15,842 nucleotides of DNA from JBDNDK01 sp046719185 (GTDB taxonomy: Bacteria; Armatimonadota; UBA5829): positions 1 to 15,842 of the forward strand of contig JBDNDK010000042.1 of the NCBI GenBank assembly GCA_046719185.1, in the 5' to 3' direction. The position numbers and the translations under genes are program-made. This document shows, one piece after another, positions 13,629 to 15,842 of this stretch. Position 1 is the stretch's first letter; every line of letters starts with the position of its first letter. The notes under the pieces were generated by a model. That model did not search any database. It had not been told where the DNA came from and was given only the letters and a program-made list of their open reading frames with translations.

Positions 13629-15578
13629 ATGGGTATTTCATTAAAAGCATTCATTTTAGGCATAATTGCAGTAGTTATCACTTGCCTAATTATTTCGATT
13701 GCAGAATTAGTTGTGCATGGTATCCCTATTGGTGCACTACAAATGCCTCCTGTTGCAGTAGGTCTGCTTATTTTTATTATTGGTTTGAATGCAATAAGCA
13801 GAAGAGTTGCAAAAAGATTTAGTCTAAATGCACAAGAACTTCTCACTATATATTGTATGATGATATTCTCTGCAATGATTAGTTCTAGAGCTTTTCTACA
13901 AAGAGTTATACCGTTGCTTGCAACTCCTCCATTCTTTTCTGATGATACAAACAATTGGATTGATTTATATTATCCTTATATCAAAAAATGGCTTGTTCCA
14001 TTCAATCCTGATCCTTCAATTAAAGATCCTCAATTTGTATCACAAAGATTTTTTGAAGGATTGAAACAAGGTGAATCTATACCATGGGATTTGTGGATTG
14101 GTCCGCTATTTTATTGGGCTGTATTTGCACTTCTTGTTTTTGGTATTTTCTTATGTATGGCTTCTATACTTAGGAAACAATGGGTTGAAAATGAGAAACT
14201 TTCATTTCCTCTTGCACAACTTCCACTTGCTATGGTTGAAGATGCAGACCAAAAAGTAGGGTTTTTCAAAAATAAAGTTACTTGGATTGGTTTTTTAATC
14301 CCTGTGATTGTGTATACAATTAATGGTCTTCATAATGTATATCCAACAGTGCCAGAGATTTCTCTATTTATAAGATTAGATCACTACATACAAAATCCAC
14401 CATGGAATGCAATTGGATATACAGTAACATTTTTCAGTTATGCCGCATTAGGATTCTTTTTCCTGTTGCCTACTGAAATATTATTCTCATTGTGGTTTTT
14501 CTTAATATTTGTAAAACTACAAGCAGTATTGTTTGCTGTACTTAATTTTGAACCAAGAGGAATGGGAATGTACGCTACAAGTCAGTATGTTGGATACCAG
14601 ATGATGGGTGCATTCTTCATTCTTACAGCATATATGCTATACACAGCAAAACCACATCTTAAAACAGTAATCAGATCTGCATTTGGACTTGAAAAAGTAG
14701 ATGATTCTAAAGAAGCATTATCAAACAGAACTGCAGTATTTGGACTTATTCTCTGCTTCCTTGGTGCTAGTTTGTGGCTGAAATCTGCTGGAATGTCAGC
14801 TTGGGTTGCTATGACTTTCTTAGCAATATTTGTGTTCATTATTTCTTTTGTCATGGCAAGAAGTGTTGCAGAAGGTGGAATGCTTATGACAGAGAGTGCA
14901 TTCAGACCTTTGGATGTGTATAAAATGTTTGCTCCTGCAAGCACTCTAGGACCTGGCAATTTAACAACATCAGCATTAATTGACACCACTTTGTTTGTGG
15001 AACTTAGAAATATACTTCTTACTGCATTTTTAGATGCATTTAAGATTGGTGATTCAGTTAAAATCAATCTAAGAAAGTTTGTTCCAATTCTGTTTGTTTC
15101 TATTATTCTTGCTATGATAATAGGTGCAATTTTTCAGATATGGCTGCCATATGATAGAGGTGCTTCAAATCTATATTGGTATTCCTATGGATTTTCAAAT
15201 ACTATAGGTTTGAGAGACTATGAAAGTGTGTTGAGAGGCACAGATCAACCTGTTGGTTTAACTGGAATTACTTTCTTCTTGATTGGTGCTACATTTACTG
15301 CATTCTTAGCATATATGAGGTATTGCTTCTTCTGGTGGCCTTTCCATCCATTAGGTTATGCAATATCTGCATCTTGGACAATGCTTGTTTTCTGGTTCCC
15401 TTGTATGATAGCTTGGGCAATAAAAGTTGTTATTATGAAATATGGAGGAATGAAGTTATATATTAGAGTAAGACCATTCTTCCTAGGGTTGATAATGAGT
15501 GAGTTCTGTATGGCTATTATATGGACTCTCATATCATACTTCACAGATATTAGAGCACCAGGATTCCCTTGGCCATAA
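13629..15578 (+). CDS. DUF6785-type polytopic membrane protein, OPT-transporter-like
   Basis: This 649-residue inner-membrane protein has many hydrophobic segments (for example 7-30, 40-57, 155-180, a cluster at 215-350, then 365-420 and 490-510, 540-565, 580-650). I believe it matches the DUF6785/DUF6784 proteins that are abundant in Armatimonadota, Planctomycetes and Lentisphaerota. The cytoplasmic motif ENEKLSFPLAQLPLAMVE (187-204), and SVAEGGMLMTESAFRP with GPGNLTTSALID further on, recall oligopeptide-transporter-superfamily proteins, so a transport role is plausible but unproven. Late aromatic-rich segments include WWPFHPLGYAISASW near 567. GAGG (13612-13615) is 13 bases before the ATG, rather far, but no better start exists. 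It is divergent from the glycan-modification operon and convergent with a probable sugar isomerase. Confidence 0.8.
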   Translation: MGISLKAFILGIIAVVITCLIISIAELVVHGIPIGALQMPPVAVGLLIFIIGLNAISRRVAKRFSLNAQELLTIYCMMIFSAMISSRAFLQRVIPLLATPPFFSDDTNNWIDLYYPYIKKWLVPFNPDPSIKDPQFVSQRFFEGLKQGESIPWDLWIGPLFYWAVFALLVFGIFLCMASILRKQWVENEKLSFPLAQLPLAMVEDADQKVGFFKNKVTWIGFLIPVIVYTINGLHNVYPTVPEISLFIRLDHYIQNPPWNAIGYTVTFFSYAALGFFFLLPTEILFSLWFFLIFVKLQAVLFAVLNFEPRGMGMYATSQYVGYQMMGAFFILTAYMLYTAKPHLKTVIRSAFGLEKVDDSKEALSNRTAVFGLILCFLGASLWLKSAGMSAWVAMTFLAIFVFIISFVMARSVAEGGMLMTESAFRPLDVYKMFAPASTLGPGNLTTSALIDTTLFVELRNILLTAFLDAFKIGDSVKINLRKFVPILFVSIILAMIIGAIFQIWLPYDRGASNLYWYSYGFSNTIGLRDYESVLRGTDQPVGLTGITFFLIGATFTAFLAYMRYCFFWWPFHPLGYAISASWTMLVFWFPCMIAWAIKVVIMKYGGMKLYIRVRPFFLGLIMSEFCMAIIWTLISYFTDIRAPGFPWP

Positions 15579-15614
15579 GATGTAGCCAAACAAAATAAAA
15601 TATTAAGCAAAAAA

Positions 15615-15646
15615 AAGAGACACACTATTTATAATGTGTGTCTCTT
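15615..15646. terminator. Bidirectional hairpin terminator
   Basis: AAGAGACACAC (15615-15625) pairs perfectly with GTGTGTCTCTT (15636-15646) across a ten-base loop. On the minus strand the stem is followed by a T-run from the eight A at 15609-15616, so it should end the partial isomerase gene well. For the plus strand only TTAATATTTAT follows, a weaker signal. Confidence 0.8.
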
Positions 15647-15687
15647 AATATTTATATCACTTCTATATTAAATCAGCAATTTAATAT

Positions 15688-15842
15688 TTAAAGCTCAAAT
15701 GGATTCTCACCAGGATAATACATTGTCTTTGGTAGAGGTGTATTGATATCAGTAACTCCAAGAAGCTTTACTGCATCAAAAAGAACTTTTCCACAATGGT
15801 TGAATGCAACTGCTCCATGATGTGGGAATCTCTTACCAATTA
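15688..15842 (-). CDS. C-terminus of a probable L-fucose/L-arabinose-isomerase-family protein (partial)
   Basis: Only the last 51 codons are present; the gene continues beyond the window. The readable end is IGKRFPHHGAVAFNHCGK, then VLFDAVKLLGVTDINTPLP and ENPFEL, ending in TAA. The FPHHGAVAF...GKVLF.A.KLLGV pattern recalls C-termini of L-fucose/L-arabinose isomerase-family proteins, which interconvert aldoses and ketoses in the cytoplasm; I recall this from family patterns and could not compare it. An isomerase would fit a neighbourhood with a GH106-like glycosidase. Another enzyme of sugar metabolism cannot be excluded from 50 residues. Confidence 0.55.
   Translation of the reverse strand, partial: IGKRFPHHGAVAFNHCGKVLFDAVKLLGVTDINTPLPKTMYYPGENPFEL

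Noticed and set aside
14582..15067. 161-codon frame on the minus strand
   Set aside because: It lies fully antisense to the well-supported DUF6785-type gene and has no start signals or recognisable motifs.
1..15842. CRISPR arrays, tRNA or rRNA genes, insertion sequences
   Set aside because: No regularly spaced repeats, no cloverleaf or rRNA-like segments and no transposase motifs were seen on either strand.

Overview
The window is AT-rich throughout (roughly two thirds A+T or more, with A/T-ending codons) and looks chromosomal. Two proteins end in PEP-CTERM sorting tails (one gene is broken), which points to a Gram-negative (diderm) bacterium that makes exosortase substrates. Large secreted and glycosidase-like proteins, a DUF6785-type membrane protein and the C-terminus of a probable sugar isomerase suggest a saccharolytic, probably gut or rumen-type member of a lineage such as Armatimonadota/Abditibacteriota or the PVC group. 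The phylum cannot be fixed from this sequence alone. TAG, TAA and TGA all appear as ordinary stops; TTG is used as a start at least once.

Left part (1-3837). About 460 bases of very AT-rich, apparently non-coding DNA precede a decayed PEP-CTERM gene (463-1186), which has an ATT where ATG should be and two -1 frame breaks, and is followed by a clean terminator. Next, on the minus strand, is an HD-domain dNTPase (dgt-like). On the plus strand follow a CsoR-family repressor and a thioredoxin. A CsoR-type operator sits between these two, and a weaker copy with the same ends lies over the repressor's own leader. A GNAT acetyltransferase lies convergent to them.

Middle part (3966-9236). An extended -10 promoter drives a two-gene unit: a 777-residue secreted protein I do not recognise, then a 954-residue GH106-like glycoside hydrolase without a signal peptide. 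The two reading frames are in register and separated by one TAG; the second gene starts at a TTG immediately after that stop. A bidirectional hairpin terminator separates this unit from an intact PEP-CTERM protein on the minus strand.

Right part (10232-15842). A minus-strand operon with a good sigma-70-like promoter encodes an ArnT-like GT39 membrane glycosyltransferase, a polyprenyl-phosphate-type GT2 and a YdjC/ChbG/HpnK-family sugar deacetylase. This set parallels ArnT-ArnC-ArnD logic: load a sugar on a lipid carrier, deacylate it, and transfer it on the outer face of the membrane. Divergent from it is a DUF6785-type polytopic protein. It is convergent with the C-terminus of a probable L-fucose/L-arabinose-isomerase-family protein that runs off the end of the window. 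The most interesting points are the regulator/thioredoxin pair with its two operator candidates, the compact glycan-modification operon with an unusually long gene overlap, the unknown secreted protein coupled to a glycosidase, and the decayed PEP-CTERM gene.
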